From the NCBI RefSeq assembly GCF_022008395.1, contig NZ_JAIRBB010000002.1, forward strand, positions 124,001-188,000: a stretch of DNA of 64,000 nucleotides. Direction: 5' to 3'. Every line of letters starts with the position of its first letter. Position 1 is the first letter of the stretch. Source of the stretch: Aequorivita xiaoshiensis (GTDB lineage Bacteria > Bacteroidota > Bacteroidia > Flavobacteriales > Flavobacteriaceae). Positions 1-9,618 of this stretch are shown piece after piece. A program made the position numbers and the translations under genes. A model generated the notes under the pieces. That model did no database searches and was not told where the DNA came from. It was given only the letters and a program-made list of their open reading frames with translations.

Positions 1-369
1 GCTACATTAGGTTCTACATTAATTAAGAAAGGGGTTAAGTTAGACAATCAAATTCAGATTGCTCATAATGTTACCATTGGAGAAAATACCGTTATAGCCG
101 CTCAAACTGGAGTAGCAGGTTCTACCAAGATAGGAAAAAATTGTATTATTGGTGGCCAAGTAGGAATAGCTGGGCATATTGTAATTGGAGACAATGTAAA
201 AATACAAGCTCAGAGTGGTATAGGAAGAAATGTAAAAGACAATGAAACCTTACAAGGCTCTCCAGCATTAAATTATGGCGATTTTAATAAAAGTTATGTA
301 TATTTTAAAAACCTTCCTAAAATAATGGAAAGGTTTAATATAGTGGAAAAAAAACTTGATAATGAATAA
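1..369 (+). CDS. lpxD: UDP-3-O-acylglucosamine N-acyltransferase, 3' part only (LpxD)
   Basis: The reading frame is open from base 1 and gives 122 C-terminal residues; the 5' part lies outside the window. It shows left-handed beta-helix hexapeptide repeats ([27 protein letters not shown]) and the segment [10 protein letters not shown], which carries the family's catalytic histidine. LpxD adds the second 3-hydroxyacyl chain to the glucosamine of the lipid A precursor in the cytoplasm. The stop overlaps the start of lpxC-fabZ by 8 bases, so the two are co-transcribed and probably translationally coupled. A second, complete LpxD-like gene lies at 3221-4159, so this strain has two paralogues. Confidence 0.93.
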   Translation, partial: ATLGSTLIKKGVKLDNQIQIAHNVTIGENTVIAAQTGVAGSTKIGKNCIIGGQVGIAGHIVIGDNVKIQAQSGIGRNVKDNETLQGSPALNYGDFNKSYVYFKNLPKIMERFNIVEKKLDNE

Positions 370-1768
370 AAGTGTGGTAAAACAACGCACCATTGGTAAA
401 GAGGTATCTCTTACTGGGGTAGGCCTACATACTGGCAAGGAAGTTACAATTACGTTTAAACCTGCACCTGAAAACCATGGCTATTCTTTTGTAAGAATAG
501 ATTTGGAAGGTCATCCTGAGATTGAAGCAGATGCCAATTTTGTAGTTAATACGCAACGCGGAACCAATTTGGAAAAGCGAGGTGTAAAAATCCAAACTTC
601 AGAACACGTTCTTGCTGCATTAGTAGGACTTGAGGTTGATAACTGTATTATGGAGCTTAACGCTTCAGAACCGCCAATTATGGACGGGTCATCTAAGTAT
701 TTTGTTGAAGCTATTGAAAAAGCTGGAATTGTAGAACAAGAAGCTGAAAGAGATGAGTATGTCGTAACTGAAGTTATTTCGTATGTAGATGAAGAATCAG
801 GCAGTGAAATTATAGTTATGCCATCGGATGAATACCAAGTAACTACAATGGTAGATTTTGGCACTATGGTTTTAGGTACTCAAAATGCTTCATTAAAAAA
901 GATTTCAGACTTTAAGGACGAAATTGCAAATGCACGAACTTTTAGTTTCCTTCACGAAATTGAAATGTTGTTAGAACACGGCCTAATTAAAGGTGGTGAT
1001 TTAAACAATGCTATTGTATATGTAGATAAAGAGCTTTCTCCAAATACTATGGAAAAGCTTCGCAAGGCTTTTGGGAAAGATAATATCTCGGTTAAGCCAA
1101 ATGGAATTCTAGACAACCTTACGCTTCATTATCCAAACGAAGCAGCTAGACATAAGTTGTTAGATGTTATTGGTGATTTAGCGCTGATTGGTACTCGAAT
1201 TCGCGGGAAGGTTATAGCTAATAAGCCAGGCCACCATGTAAATACACAATTTGCTAAAAAGCTTTCAAAGAGAATTAAAATTGAAAGACGAAATAAAGTT
1301 CCTAAATTTGATATCAACCAACCACCAGTAAAAGATGTAAATGAAATAATGGCTATGCTTCCACATAGACCACCATTTTTATTGGTTGACAAAATTATGG
1401 AAATGACCGAAACAGGGGTGGTAGGTCTTAAAAATGTGACTATGAACGAACCTTTCTTCGTTGGTCACTTCCCAGGAGCACCAGTTATGCCAGGAGTTTT
1501 AATTGTTGAAGCTATGGCACAAACAGGTGGTATTTTAGCATTAAGCACTGTACCAGACCCTGAAAACTACCTTACATTCTTTATGAAAATAAACAATGTA
1601 AAGTTTAAACAACAGGTTAATCCTGGAGATACACTTATATTTAAATTAGAACTAATTACCCCTATCCGCCGAGGAATTGTACATATGCAAGGAAACGCTT
1701 ATGCGAATGGTAAATTAGTTACAGAAGCTGAGCTTATGGCTCAAATGGTTAAAACAAAAAATTTATAA
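362..1768 (+). CDS. lpxC: Bifunctional LpxC deacetylase / FabZ (3R)-hydroxyacyl-ACP dehydratase
   Basis: A 468-residue fusion typical of Bacteroidota. Residues about 1-305 are LpxC, the zinc UDP-3-O-acyl-GlcNAc deacetylase that commits to lipid A synthesis. GLHTG (near 21), SEHVLAAL (near 80, zinc His) and [10 protein letters not shown] (near 261, zinc His and Asp) are visible. Residues about 320-468 are the hot-dog dehydratase FabZ, with [22 protein letters not shown] (catalytic His) and VEAMAQ (catalytic Glu). A TTG six bases upstream is also in frame, but the ATG at 362 gives the expected N-terminus [11 protein letters not shown]. It overlaps the lpxD stop and is followed without a gap by lpxA. 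The fusion ties lipid A synthesis to fatty acid elongation in one polypeptide. Confidence 0.97.
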   Translation: MNKSVVKQRTIGKEVSLTGVGLHTGKEVTITFKPAPENHGYSFVRIDLEGHPEIEADANFVVNTQRGTNLEKRGVKIQTSEHVLAALVGLEVDNCIMELNASEPPIMDGSSKYFVEAIEKAGIVEQEAERDEYVVTEVISYVDEESGSEIIVMPSDEYQVTTMVDFGTMVLGTQNASLKKISDFKDEIANARTFSFLHEIEMLLEHGLIKGGDLNNAIVYVDKELSPNTMEKLRKAFGKDNISVKPNGILDNLTLHYPNEAARHKLLDVIGDLALIGTRIRGKVIANKPGHHVNTQFAKKLSKRIKIERRNKVPKFDINQPPVKDVNEIMAMLPHRPPFLLVDKIMEMTETGVVGLKNVTMNEPFFVGHFPGAPVMPGVLIVEAMAQTGGILALSTVPDPENYLTFFMKINNVKFKQQVNPGDTLIFKLELITPIRRGIVHMQGNAYANGKLVTEAELMAQMVKTKNL

Positions 1769-2554
1769 ATGAACCAACCACTTGCATACGTCCATCCGGG
1801 CGCAAAAATTGCCAAAAACGTTGTGATAGAACCTTTCACAACAATCCATAATAACGTCGTAATTGGCGAAGGAACTTGGATTGGAAGTAATGTAACTATT
1901 ATGGAAGGTGCACGTATTGGTAAAAACTGTAATATTTTTCCAGGTGCTGTAATTTCTGCAGTTCCTCAAGATTTGAAATTTAAAGACGAAGAAACAACGG
2001 CCGAAATTGGTGACGGAACTACTATTAGAGAATACGTTACAATCAATAGAGGTACAGTAGATCGCGGAAAAACCGTAATCGGTAAAAACTGTTGGATCAT
2101 GGCTTATTGCCACATTGCTCACGACTGCATCGTTGGAGATAACTGTATTTTTAGTAATAACAGTACCCTTGCAGGGCATATTACAGTAGGCGATCACGTA
2201 GTATTAGCAGGAATGACTGCTGTTCATCAGTTTTGTATGATTGGTAATCACGCATTTGTTACAGGTGGTTCCCTAGTACGAAAAGATGTACCACCATACG
2301 TTAAAGCTGCTCGAGAACCACTTAGTTATGTGGGTATAAACTCGATTGGGTTAAGAAGAAGAGGATTTACTTCAGAAAAAATTACCGAAATTCAGAATAT
2401 TTATAGACTTCTATATCAGAAAAACTATAACACCTCCCAAGCTACAGAAATTATTGAAGCTGAAATGGAGGCAACTCCTGAACGAGATGAAATCCTTCAG
2501 TTTATTAAAAATTCCAAGCGTGGAATTATGAAGGGATATTTCAATTCAAATTAA
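1769..2554 (+). CDS. lpxA: Acyl-ACP--UDP-N-acetylglucosamine O-acyltransferase
   Basis: 261 residues, the normal LpxA length. It transfers a 3-hydroxyacyl chain from ACP to UDP-GlcNAc, the first step of lipid A synthesis. Repeated hexapeptides of the left-handed beta-helix run through residues about 10-180. The segment STLAGHITVGDHV carries the catalytic histidine region, and VHQFCMIGNHAFV and KAAREPLSYVGINSIGL are family signatures. The C-terminal 70 residues are the helical domain. The ATG follows the lpxC-fabZ stop directly, so the three lpx genes form one operon in the order lpxD-lpxC/fabZ-lpxA. Confidence 0.97.
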   Translation: MNQPLAYVHPGAKIAKNVVIEPFTTIHNNVVIGEGTWIGSNVTIMEGARIGKNCNIFPGAVISAVPQDLKFKDEETTAEIGDGTTIREYVTINRGTVDRGKTVIGKNCWIMAYCHIAHDCIVGDNCIFSNNSTLAGHITVGDHVVLAGMTAVHQFCMIGNHAFVTGGSLVRKDVPPYVKAAREPLSYVGINSIGLRRRGFTSEKITEIQNIYRLLYQKNYNTSQATEIIEAEMEATPERDEILQFIKNSKRGIMKGYFNSN

Positions 2555-2594
2555 TTCAAACAAAATTACAATCAATTAACTATAAATATAAATA

Positions 2595-3161
2595 ATGGCT
2601 ACTTCATCAGATATAAGAAAAGGACTTTGCATTCGTTATAACAACGATATTTACAAGATTATAGAATTCCTTCACGTAAAACCAGGAAAAGGCCCTGCAT
2701 TCGTAAGGACTAAATTAAAAAGTGTAACTACAGGTAAAACCATTGATAACACTTTTTCAGCTGGTCATAAAATTGATGATGTTCGTGTTGAAACTCATAA
2801 ATTTCAATATTTATACAGTGAAGGTGAAATGTATCATTTTATGAATACAGAGGATTATTCTCAAATTCAATTAATGAAAGGCATACTTGATACTCCAGAA
2901 TTAATGAAAGAAGGAGAAGTAGTATCTGTACTTATAAATGCAGAAGACGGTGCGCCACTTTCAGTTGAAATGCCTGCGCATGTTGTTTTAGAAGTAACAT
3001 CAACAGAGCCAGGTGTAAAAGGAAATACAGCTACAAACGCTACTAAACCAGCAATTGTAGAAACTGGAGCTGAAATTAATGTTCCATTGTTTATCAACGA
3101 AGGAGATAAAATTAGAATCGATACCGAAAAAGGTCAGTATCAAGAAAGAATGAAAGAATAA
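2595..3161 (+). CDS. efp: Translation elongation factor P
   Basis: 188 residues, full length for EF-P. EF-P rescues ribosomes stalled on polyproline by binding between the P and E sites. The N-terminal KOW-like domain carries the loop KPGKGPAFV with Lys32, the position that is post-translationally modified in many bacteria. The two OB-fold domains follow, ending in the conserved GDKIRIDTEKGQYQERM segment. It starts 40 bases after lpxA and probably continues the same transcription unit. No modification enzyme (epmA, epmB, earP) is encoded in the window, so the state of Lys32 cannot be told. Confidence 0.97.
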   Translation: MATSSDIRKGLCIRYNNDIYKIIEFLHVKPGKGPAFVRTKLKSVTTGKTIDNTFSAGHKIDDVRVETHKFQYLYSEGEMYHFMNTEDYSQIQLMKGILDTPELMKEGEVVSVLINAEDGAPLSVEMPAHVVLEVTSTEPGVKGNTATNATKPAIVETGAEINVPLFINEGDKIRIDTEKGQYQERMKE

Positions 3162-3220
3162 ATTTTATTCATCTATTAAACTTCAAAAACAGTATTCATT
3201 AATTCTATAGCTAACTAAAA

Positions 3221-4159
3221 GTGAAATTTCCAACTCCACAAACTCTTGAAAATATAGCCATTCTTATCGGCTCTGATTACGTAGGTAGTCCTGATTTTCC
3301 AGTTTTTGGAATGAACGAGATTCACGTAGTTCAGCCTGGAGATATTGTTTTTGTAGATCACCCAAAGTACTACGATAAAGCACTACAATCGCAGGCTACA
3401 GTTATACTTATTAATAAAAAGGTAGATTGTCCTGTAGGGAAAGCACTATTAATTTCTGACGATCCTTTTCGAGACTTTAACAAGCTTACTCGTTATTTTA
3501 AACCTTTTACTAGTTCTAACAGTTTAATTTCAGAATCTGCTGAAATAGGTGAGGGAACAGTGATTCAACCCAATGTATTTATTGGCAACAACGTAAAGAT
3601 TGGGAAAAACTGTTTAATTCATCCTAATGTTAGTATTTATGATAATACTGTAATTGGAAATAATGTTACGATTCACGCGGGTACTGTTTTAGGTGCTGAT
3701 GCTTTTTATTATAAAAACCGTCCAGAAAACTTTGATAAATTATTAAGTGGCGGAAATGTTGTAATAGAAGACAATGTAGATCTTGGCGCACTATGTACTA
3801 TAGACAAAGGAGTGACAGCATCTACAACCATAGGGGAAGGCTCAAAGCTCGATAATCAAGTTCACGTAGGACACGATACTGTTATTGGTAAACGCTGTTT
3901 AATAGCTGCTCAAGTTTGTATAGCAGGCTGTGTTTTGGTAGAAGATTTTGTAACACTTTGGGGGCAAGCAGCTATTACTAGTGGGGTGACTGTAGGTGAA
4001 AAAGCAATAATATCTGCACAAAGTGGTGTTAGTAAATCACTTCCTGGACATAAATCATATTTCGGTTCACCTGCAGAAGAATTTAGAAAAAAATATAAGG
4101 AATTGGCCATGGTTAAGCTAATTCCAGACATAATTAAAAAACTGGATAAATTGCCATGA
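3221..4159 (+). CDS. LpxD-like UDP-3-O-acylglucosamine N-acyltransferase, second paralogue
   Basis: 312 residues starting with GTG. The N-terminal 100 residues resemble the LpxD uridine-binding domain. Hexapeptide repeats follow (IGEGTVIQPNVFIG, VKIGKNCLIHPNVSI, TVIGNNVTIHAGTVLG). The segment LDNQVHVGHDTVIG aligns with [10 protein letters not shown] of the first copy and keeps the histidine. The C-terminus (GSPAEEFRKKYKELAMVKLIPDIIKKL) resembles LpxD. Since a true lpxD sits at the window start, this paralogue may differ in acyl chain or sugar substrate; that is inference. The start codon of the next gene overlaps its stop by four bases, indicating coupling. Confidence 0.8.
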   Translation: MKFPTPQTLENIAILIGSDYVGSPDFPVFGMNEIHVVQPGDIVFVDHPKYYDKALQSQATVILINKKVDCPVGKALLISDDPFRDFNKLTRYFKPFTSSNSLISESAEIGEGTVIQPNVFIGNNVKIGKNCLIHPNVSIYDNTVIGNNVTIHAGTVLGADAFYYKNRPENFDKLLSGGNVVIEDNVDLGALCTIDKGVTASTTIGEGSKLDNQVHVGHDTVIGKRCLIAAQVCIAGCVLVEDFVTLWGQAAITSGVTVGEKAIISAQSGVSKSLPGHKSYFGSPAEEFRKKYKELAMVKLIPDIIKKLDKLP

Positions 4160-4569
4160 GTAATAAAGCAAAAGAAATAGTTAGGGATTTTTATAATTCC
4201 GATTTATTAAAAGACGAAACAATTTTAGAGCGCTTTTTCCATCCTGATTTACAGTTGATATGGAATAGTGCTGATGGTCTTAATATTTTAAGTTATAACG
4301 ACTTAAAAAACTTCTTAGGTGAGGTTAAGCGTTCTTATAACGATTTAAGGATTGAAATTAGTCATCTCTTAGCAGACGGGCCACACGTAACAATACGTTA
4401 CAAGTATTATATCCGTACTATGGAAAATCCAGATGAAGAGTTAGGAATTGCTCATTTCATTGGGATTTGGGAAGTTAAAGACGATAAAATTTACAAAGGA
4501 TATCAAGTTAGTCAGCCTGTTACCGAAAATGACGACACTACCGAAAGTTATCAAAAAGTTAAGGTTTAA
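4156..4569 (+). CDS. NTF2-like / SnoaL-fold protein of unknown function
   Basis: 137 residues with the pattern of an NTF2-like cone fold. An N-terminal helix holds IVRDFYNSDLL, followed by HPDLQLIWNSADG, and then beta strands such as HVTIRYKYYIRT and AHFIGIWEVKDDKIYKGYQVSQP. No catalytic residues are evident. It overlaps the LpxD paralogue by four bases, so it is made together with it, but a role in lipid A is not shown. The C-terminal 15 residues are polar and probably disordered. Confidence 0.75.
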   Translation: MSNKAKEIVRDFYNSDLLKDETILERFFHPDLQLIWNSADGLNILSYNDLKNFLGEVKRSYNDLRIEISHLLADGPHVTIRYKYYIRTMENPDEELGIAHFIGIWEVKDDKIYKGYQVSQPVTENDDTTESYQKVKV

Positions 4570-4597
4570 TAATTTTTAAATCCGTTGTCAAAAACTG

Positions 4598-4605
4598 TAT
4601 CTTTG
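4598..4605 (+). promoter_or_regulatory. Promoter -7 box upstream of sucD
   Basis: TATCTTTG matches the Bacteroidota -7 consensus TAnnTTTG exactly. The nearest TTG (4585-4587) is only 10 bases upstream, too close for a normal -33 element, so only the -7 half is clear. The predicted start is near 4609, leaving a leader of about 70 bases before the sucD ATG. Confidence 0.55.
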
Positions 4606-4678
4606 CAGGAATTCTGAATAAAATTCGAAAGGTTTATTTGAATTTAAATTATATATAACAATTACAAAATAGTTAAAA

Positions 4679-5551
4679 ATGAGCGTTTTAGTAAATAAAG
4701 ATTCAAAAATAATAGTTCAAGGATTCACTGGGAGTGAAGGAACTTTCCACGCTGAACAAATGATTGAATACGGAACTAATGTTGTTGGAGGAGTAACTCC
4801 AGGAAAAGGTGGACAAAAACATCTTGATAAGCCGGTATTCAATACAGTTGAAGAAGCTGTAAAAGAAACTGGTGCCGACACCACTATTATTTTTGTGCCG
4901 CCTGCATTTGCTGCAGACGCTATTATGGAAGCTGCTGATGCAGGTATTAAAGTAATTATCACAATTACTGAAGGTATTCCAGTAAAAGATATGATAACTG
5001 CTTCAAACTATATTAAAGACAGAGATTGTCGTTTAATTGGTCCTAACTGTCCAGGAGTTATTACTCCCGGTGAGGCAAAAGTTGGTATTATGCCAGGTTT
5101 CGTTTTCAAAAAAGGTAGTGTAGGTATTGTTTCAAAATCAGGAACACTTACTTATGAAGCTGCAGATCAAGTTGTAAAACAAGGTTTAGGAATTACTACA
5201 GCAATCGGTATTGGTGGAGATCCAATTATTGGGACTACCACAAAAGAAGCTTTAGAATTGCTTATTAACGATCCAGAAAGTGAAGCAGTTGTAATGATAG
5301 GTGAAATTGGTGGTCAATTAGAAATTGATGCAGCAAAATGGTATAAAGAAAGCGGAAGCAAAAAACCAGTTATTGGTTTTATCGCTGGTGAAACAGCGCC
5401 TGCAGGACGTACAATGGGACACGCTGGTGCAATTGTTGGAGGTAGTGATGACACTGCTCAAGCAAAGAAAAAAGTAATGCGCGAATGTGGAATGCATGTT
5501 GTAGATTCTCCAGCAGAAATTGGAAAGAAAGTAAAAGAAGTTTTAGGCTAA
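4679..5551 (+). CDS. sucD: Succinate--CoA ligase, alpha subunit
   Basis: 290 residues, normal length. It forms succinyl-CoA synthetase with SucC (not in the window) and makes GTP or ATP from succinyl-CoA in the TCA cycle. The CoA-binding Rossmann domain begins with [40 protein letters not shown] and [10 protein letters not shown] are conserved, and GHAGAIVGG holds the active-site phosphohistidine (near residue 247). It has its own -7 box at 4598 and a strong terminator at 5571, so it is probably a single-gene transcript. Confidence 0.97.
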   Translation: MSVLVNKDSKIIVQGFTGSEGTFHAEQMIEYGTNVVGGVTPGKGGQKHLDKPVFNTVEEAVKETGADTTIIFVPPAFAADAIMEAADAGIKVIITITEGIPVKDMITASNYIKDRDCRLIGPNCPGVITPGEAKVGIMPGFVFKKGSVGIVSKSGTLTYEAADQVVKQGLGITTAIGIGGDPIIGTTTKEALELLINDPESEAVVMIGEIGGQLEIDAAKWYKESGSKKPVIGFIAGETAPAGRTMGHAGAIVGGSDDTAQAKKKVMRECGMHVVDSPAEIGKKVKEVLG

Positions 5552-5570
5552 TCTTTTCAACATATATATT

Positions 5571-5605
5571 AAAAAGCTCTGTGAAATTCACAGGGCTTTT
5601 TTTAT
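5571..5605 (+). terminator. Intrinsic terminator after sucD
   Basis: The stem pairs AAAAAGCtCTGTG with CACAGgGCTTTTT around a short AAATT loop and ends in a run of seven T. It lies 20 bases after the sucD stop. Confidence 0.85.
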
Positions 5606-5626
5606 GGTGAAGCCACTAGCTTTTGT

Positions 5627-5634
5627 TATATTTG
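5627..5634 (+). promoter_or_regulatory. Promoter -7 box upstream of fabG
   Basis: TATATTTG fits TAnnTTTG exactly. No clear TTG is present at the -33 distance. The fabG ATG is 79 bases downstream. Confidence 0.5.
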
Positions 5635-5713
5635 AAACCCGCCTCTCGCGGTTATCTTGCAAGGTTTAAATAATCTTGAAGGTATATTAGATTAAATAAA
5701 AACGGACCTTAAT

Positions 5714-6460
5714 ATGAAATTACTGGAAGGAAAAACAGCAATTATTACAGGCGGAAGCCGCGGAATTGGAAAAGGAATTGTAGAAGTATTTGCTAATCAC
5801 GGCGCAAATGTGGCTTTCACTTATAGCTCCTCAGCCGAAGCTGCAAATAATTTAGCCAATGAAGTTACCAAGTTAGGTGTTAAAGCTAAAGCATATCAAA
5901 GTGATGCCGCTTCTTTTACTGAAGCTCAAGCCTTGGTAGATGAAGTTATAAAAGACTTTGGAAGTATTGATATTCTTATAAACAATGCTGGGATTACTAA
6001 AGACAATCTTTTAATGAGAATCTCTGAGGAAGATTTTGATAAAGTAATTGAAGTAAACCTAAAATCCGTTTTCAATATGACCAAGGCCGTACAACGTACA
6101 ATGCTTAAACAACGCCATGGTTCTATTATCAATATGAGCTCGGTTGTAGGAGTGAAAGGGAATGCAGGTCAAACAAATTATGCAGCCTCAAAAGCAGGGG
6201 TAATAGGATTTACAAAATCTGTAGCTATCGAATTAGGATCACGTAACATTCGTTGTAACGCAATTGCGCCTGGTTTTATCGAAACTGAAATGACGCAAAA
6301 CCTAAATGAGGATGCAATAAAGGGTTGGGCAGACATGATTCCACTTAAACGTGGTGGATCTCCACAGGATGTTGCCAATGCTTGTGTGTTTTTAGCAAGT
6401 GATTTATCAGCATACGTTACAGGGCAAGTTCTTAATGTAGATGGAGGAATGCTTACCTAA
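5714..6460 (+). CDS. fabG: 3-oxoacyl-ACP reductase
   Basis: 248 residues, the typical FabG length. It reduces 3-oxoacyl-ACP with NADPH in each cycle of fatty acid elongation. The cofactor motif GGSRGIGKG lies at residues 13-21 and NNAG at 90-93. The catalytic Ser (SS at 142-143), Tyr156 and Lys160 (YAASK) are present. The C-terminal LNVDGGMLT fits FabG. Promoter and terminator signals separate it from sucD. The next gene begins 60 bases later on the same strand. Confidence 0.93.
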   Translation: MKLLEGKTAIITGGSRGIGKGIVEVFANHGANVAFTYSSSAEAANNLANEVTKLGVKAKAYQSDAASFTEAQALVDEVIKDFGSIDILINNAGITKDNLLMRISEEDFDKVIEVNLKSVFNMTKAVQRTMLKQRHGSIINMSSVVGVKGNAGQTNYAASKAGVIGFTKSVAIELGSRNIRCNAIAPGFIETEMTQNLNEDAIKGWADMIPLKRGGSPQDVANACVFLASDLSAYVTGQVLNVDGGMLT

Positions 6461-6520
6461 AATAATCCTTTTCGGTGGTAAAAATCAGTACCTTGAATTT
6501 ATAAACTTGAAACTAATTTA

Positions 6521-8554
6521 GTGACCACAGAAACCATATTTTATATTTTAATCGCCGGAGTAATTTCTATTGCTTTGGCGGTTTTTATGTATGGCTATAA
6601 GTCTAAGCAAAAGGGATTATTGGCTTGGGTTTTTGGCGCACTTAGATTTATTTCAATATTTTCAATTTTACTTTTATTAATTAATCCTAAATTTAAGAGT
6701 GAAACATACACCATCGAAAAACCCAAACTTCCTGTATTAGTTGATAATTCGGAATCTATTTCTGAGTTAGACCAATCGCAAAACGTTTCTGAATTACTTG
6801 AAAAAATAAAAAACAACAAGGAGTTAAACAATAAATTTGATCTCTCTTATTTTTCTTTTGGAAGTGATTTTAGGAAAATCGAGTCCTTAACTTTTGATGA
6901 TAAAAACACCAATATTTCAAAAGCACTCTCTTCAGCAAATGAAATTTTTAAAAATGAAGTTGCTCCAATAATTCTTATTTCTGATGGAAATCAAACACTT
7001 GGGAGTGATTACGAATTTTCTTCTGCAACAAGCAAAAACCCTATTTATCCTGTTATTCTTGGGGATTCTGTACAGCATATAGATTTGAAAATATCGCAAT
7101 TAAATACCAATCGTTATGCTTTCTTAAAAAACCAATTTCCAGTTGAAGTTATTGTCAATTACACAGGTCCAACCCCTGTAAATACCGAATTTATCGTTAA
7201 TCAAGGTGCTTCTTCTGTATATCGAACTAATGTTTCGTTTTCCAATAATGAAACTTCAAAAACAATAAACTTTACGCTTTCTGCAAATTCAGTAGGACTT
7301 CAAAAATATTCAGCACAAATTTTTCCGCTTTCAGATGAAAAAAATAAAACTAATAACAGTAAGTATTTTGCTGTAGAAGTAATCGACCAAGCAACAAATG
7401 TTTTGGTAGTTAGTAATATAACACATCCAGACTTGGGTGCGCTTAAAAAGGCAATTACTTCAAACGAGCGCCGAACCATTACATTTAAAAAGCCTTTTGA
7501 AGCTGTTACGGTTTTAAACGATTATCAATTGGTGATTCTCTATCAGCCAGATAGAAATTTTGCTACAGTATATTCTGAAATAGAAAAATTAAACAAAAAC
7601 ACTTGGGTATTTTCTGGATTGCAAACCGATTGGCATTTTTTAAATGTTGCTCAAAACAATTTTATTAAAGAAGCATCTACACAAACCGAAGATGTTCAAG
7701 CAAAAGTTAATAGCAATTACGGTACATTTGCGTTTGACGATATAGGGTTTTACGATTTTCCACCCTTGTATACTGAATTTGGAACTTTGTCTGTAACTGT
7801 TGCAAATGAGGAAATGTTAGGGCAAACCGTAAGTGGAATTTCTAATGGCAATCCACTGCTAGCTACCATGGAAGTAAATGGTAAACGCAATGCTATTTGG
7901 GATGGTGAAGGCTTTTGGCGTTGGAGAGCACGTAACTTTGTGAATACTAATAGCTTTAAAGAATTTGATGATTTTATCGGGAATATTGTTCAGTATTTAG
8001 CATCAAATAAACGGAGAACTAGGCTAGAAGTGTCTTCTGAAACTTTCTATTACAACAATAACCCTATTAAAATCTCAGCCCAATATTTTGATAAAAACTA
8101 TGTATTCGACAATCGTGCTTCACTAAATATAAAGATAAGAAACACAGAAACTGACGAATTAACGATTTTCCCAATGTTGCTTCGTAATAATTATTTTGAA
8201 GTTGATTTAAACAGTCTTGCTGCTGGTGAGTATAAGTTTACAGTTTCAACTACAGACGAATCGATTAAAAGCAGTGGAGATTTTACTATTTTAGATTTTA
8301 ATGTAGAACAACAATTTTTAAACGCAAATGTTTCAAAATTGAATAGGGTAGCCGTAAACACTAGTGGAAAAGCATACTTCGCATCACAGAGCGATGCATT
8401 GATAGATTTGTTGATAGCCGACACAAACTACCAAAACATTGAAAGAAGCGAACAAAAAGTAGTACCTTTGATAGATTGGAAATATCTTCTAGCACTTATC
8501 GTTCTAGCGCTCGTTTCAGAATGGTTTATCAGGAAATATAACGGACTTATATAA
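6521..8554 (+). CDS. Membrane protein with von Willebrand A-like domain
   Basis: 677 residues starting with GTG. Two N-terminal membrane helices (about 5-27 and 33-54) are followed by a region with a MIDAS-like DNSES (75-79) and ISDGNQT (about 153-158), then a large extracytoplasmic part. A last membrane helix lies near 652-670 before a short basic tail. This resembles the BatA/glutamine-amidotransferase-like membrane proteins of Bacteroidota, which probably hold extracytoplasmic domains near the inner membrane; the function is not known to me. A prohibitin gene begins 20 bases downstream, so the two are likely co-expressed. Confidence 0.75.
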   Translation: MTTETIFYILIAGVISIALAVFMYGYKSKQKGLLAWVFGALRFISIFSILLLLINPKFKSETYTIEKPKLPVLVDNSESISELDQSQNVSELLEKIKNNKELNNKFDLSYFSFGSDFRKIESLTFDDKNTNISKALSSANEIFKNEVAPIILISDGNQTLGSDYEFSSATSKNPIYPVILGDSVQHIDLKISQLNTNRYAFLKNQFPVEVIVNYTGPTPVNTEFIVNQGASSVYRTNVSFSNNETSKTINFTLSANSVGLQKYSAQIFPLSDEKNKTNNSKYFAVEVIDQATNVLVVSNITHPDLGALKKAITSNERRTITFKKPFEAVTVLNDYQLVILYQPDRNFATVYSEIEKLNKNTWVFSGLQTDWHFLNVAQNNFIKEASTQTEDVQAKVNSNYGTFAFDDIGFYDFPPLYTEFGTLSVTVANEEMLGQTVSGISNGNPLLATMEVNGKRNAIWDGEGFWRWRARNFVNTNSFKEFDDFIGNIVQYLASNKRRTRLEVSSETFYYNNNPIKISAQYFDKNYVFDNRASLNIKIRNTETDELTIFPMLLRNNYFEVDLNSLAAGEYKFTVSTTDESIKSSGDFTILDFNVEQQFLNANVSKLNRVAVNTSGKAYFASQSDALIDLLIADTNYQNIERSEQKVVPLIDWKYLLALIVLALVSEWFIRKYNGLI

Positions 8555-8574
8555 AAACCCTAACACTTTTAAAA

Positions 8575-9390
8575 ATGGAAAAACTTCCCAAGTTAACAAT
8601 ACCTGTAATAGTAGGAATTGTATTGTTTATTATTTTAATTTCAAAATCATCTGTCACTATTAGCTCTGGTCATGCAGGAGTTTTATACCAAACATTTGGA
8701 AATGGTGTGGTAACCGACAAACCACCATTAGGTGAAGGTTTTCATATTATAGCACCTTGGAACAAGGTTTTTATATATGAAGTACGTCAACAAGAGTTAA
8801 GTGAAAAAATGCAAGTTCTTTCAAGTAACGGACTAGAAATAAAGCTAGATGCTTCTGCATGGTATCAACCAGAGAGCAACGACATAGCAAAATTGCACCA
8901 AGAGAAGGGAGAAAACTATTTACAACGTGTAATTCAGCCAGCAATAAGAAGTGCGGCAAGAAGTGTTGTAGGACGCTATACTCCTGAACAACTTTATTCT
9001 AGTAAAAGGGATGCAATTCAAGAGGAGATTTTTGAAGAAACTAAGAAAATTTTAGACAAACAATACATTCAATTAAATGAAGTATTGGTTCGTGATGTTA
9101 CCCTTCCACCGGCAATTAAAGATGCTATTGAGCGTAAACTTCGTCAAGAACAAGAATCTTTAGAGTACGAATTCCGTTTGGAAAAAGCGACTAAAGAAGC
9201 TGAAAAAGTGAGAATTGAAGCACAAGGTAAAGCAGACGCAAATGCAATTTTAAGTGCTTCGTTAACAGACAAGGTACTTCAAGATAAAGGAATTGATGCA
9301 ACTTTAAAACTCTCACAATCACCAAATGCTAAAGTTGTGATTGTTGGTTCTGGAGATAGTGGTTTACCTCTAATTTTAGGGAATAACTAA
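8575..9390 (+). CDS. Prohibitin / SPFH-domain membrane protein
   Basis: 271 residues. One N-terminal membrane helix (about 7-24) is followed by an SPFH/prohibitin domain (about 30-210). Typical segments are HIIAPWNKVFIYEVRQQEL, LDASAWYQPE, VVGRYTPEQLYSSKRDAIQ and VRDVTLPPAIKDAIERKLRQEQE, then an alanine/glutamate-rich coiled coil. Prohibitins form large membrane rings that stabilise membrane proteins or control FtsH-type proteolysis. It follows the VWA-like gene with a 20-base gap. Confidence 0.92.
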   Translation: MEKLPKLTIPVIVGIVLFIILISKSSVTISSGHAGVLYQTFGNGVVTDKPPLGEGFHIIAPWNKVFIYEVRQQELSEKMQVLSSNGLEIKLDASAWYQPESNDIAKLHQEKGENYLQRVIQPAIRSAARSVVGRYTPEQLYSSKRDAIQEEIFEETKKILDKQYIQLNEVLVRDVTLPPAIKDAIERKLRQEQESLEYEFRLEKATKEAEKVRIEAQGKADANAILSASLTDKVLQDKGIDATLKLSQSPNAKVVIVGSGDSGLPLILGNN

Positions 9391-9618
9391 AACCAATTTC
9401 AGACCGATACATTCTACTTAGCTTGCAATGGATAAGGTATTAAAGCTCAGGTAGTAGCTAAATGGAAATCTATCGAATGTAATATTTAAAACCTTCCCAT
9501 GTGGAAGGTTTTTTTATGGAACAATTTCAGAAAGGGTTATAAACATCGATATAACTAACATTGTTTTCCTAATTTTGAATTATGCTTACCAAGGTTATCC
9601 CTATAAATGTAAGAGAAT
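9391..9618 (+). other. Intergenic region with terminator and promoter
   Basis: No gene is seen. An imperfect inverted repeat, with arms TACATTC/GAATGTA and TTAGC/GCTAA, spans about 9410-9480 and could fold in the prohibitin 3' UTR. An intrinsic terminator follows at 9491-9515. TAATTTTG at 9570-9577 is a full match to the -7 promoter box and probably drives the small genes that follow. Confidence 0.5.
9491..9515 (+). terminator. Intrinsic terminator after the prohibitin gene
   Basis: The stem ACCTTCC/GGAAGGT has a five-base loop (CATGT) and is followed by a T run. It ends the VWA-prohibitin unit. Confidence 0.85.

Noticed and set aside
4585-4605. TTG 10 bases before the sucD -7 box as a -33 element
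   Set aside because: The spacing is far below the usual 17-23 bases; only the -7 box is kept.
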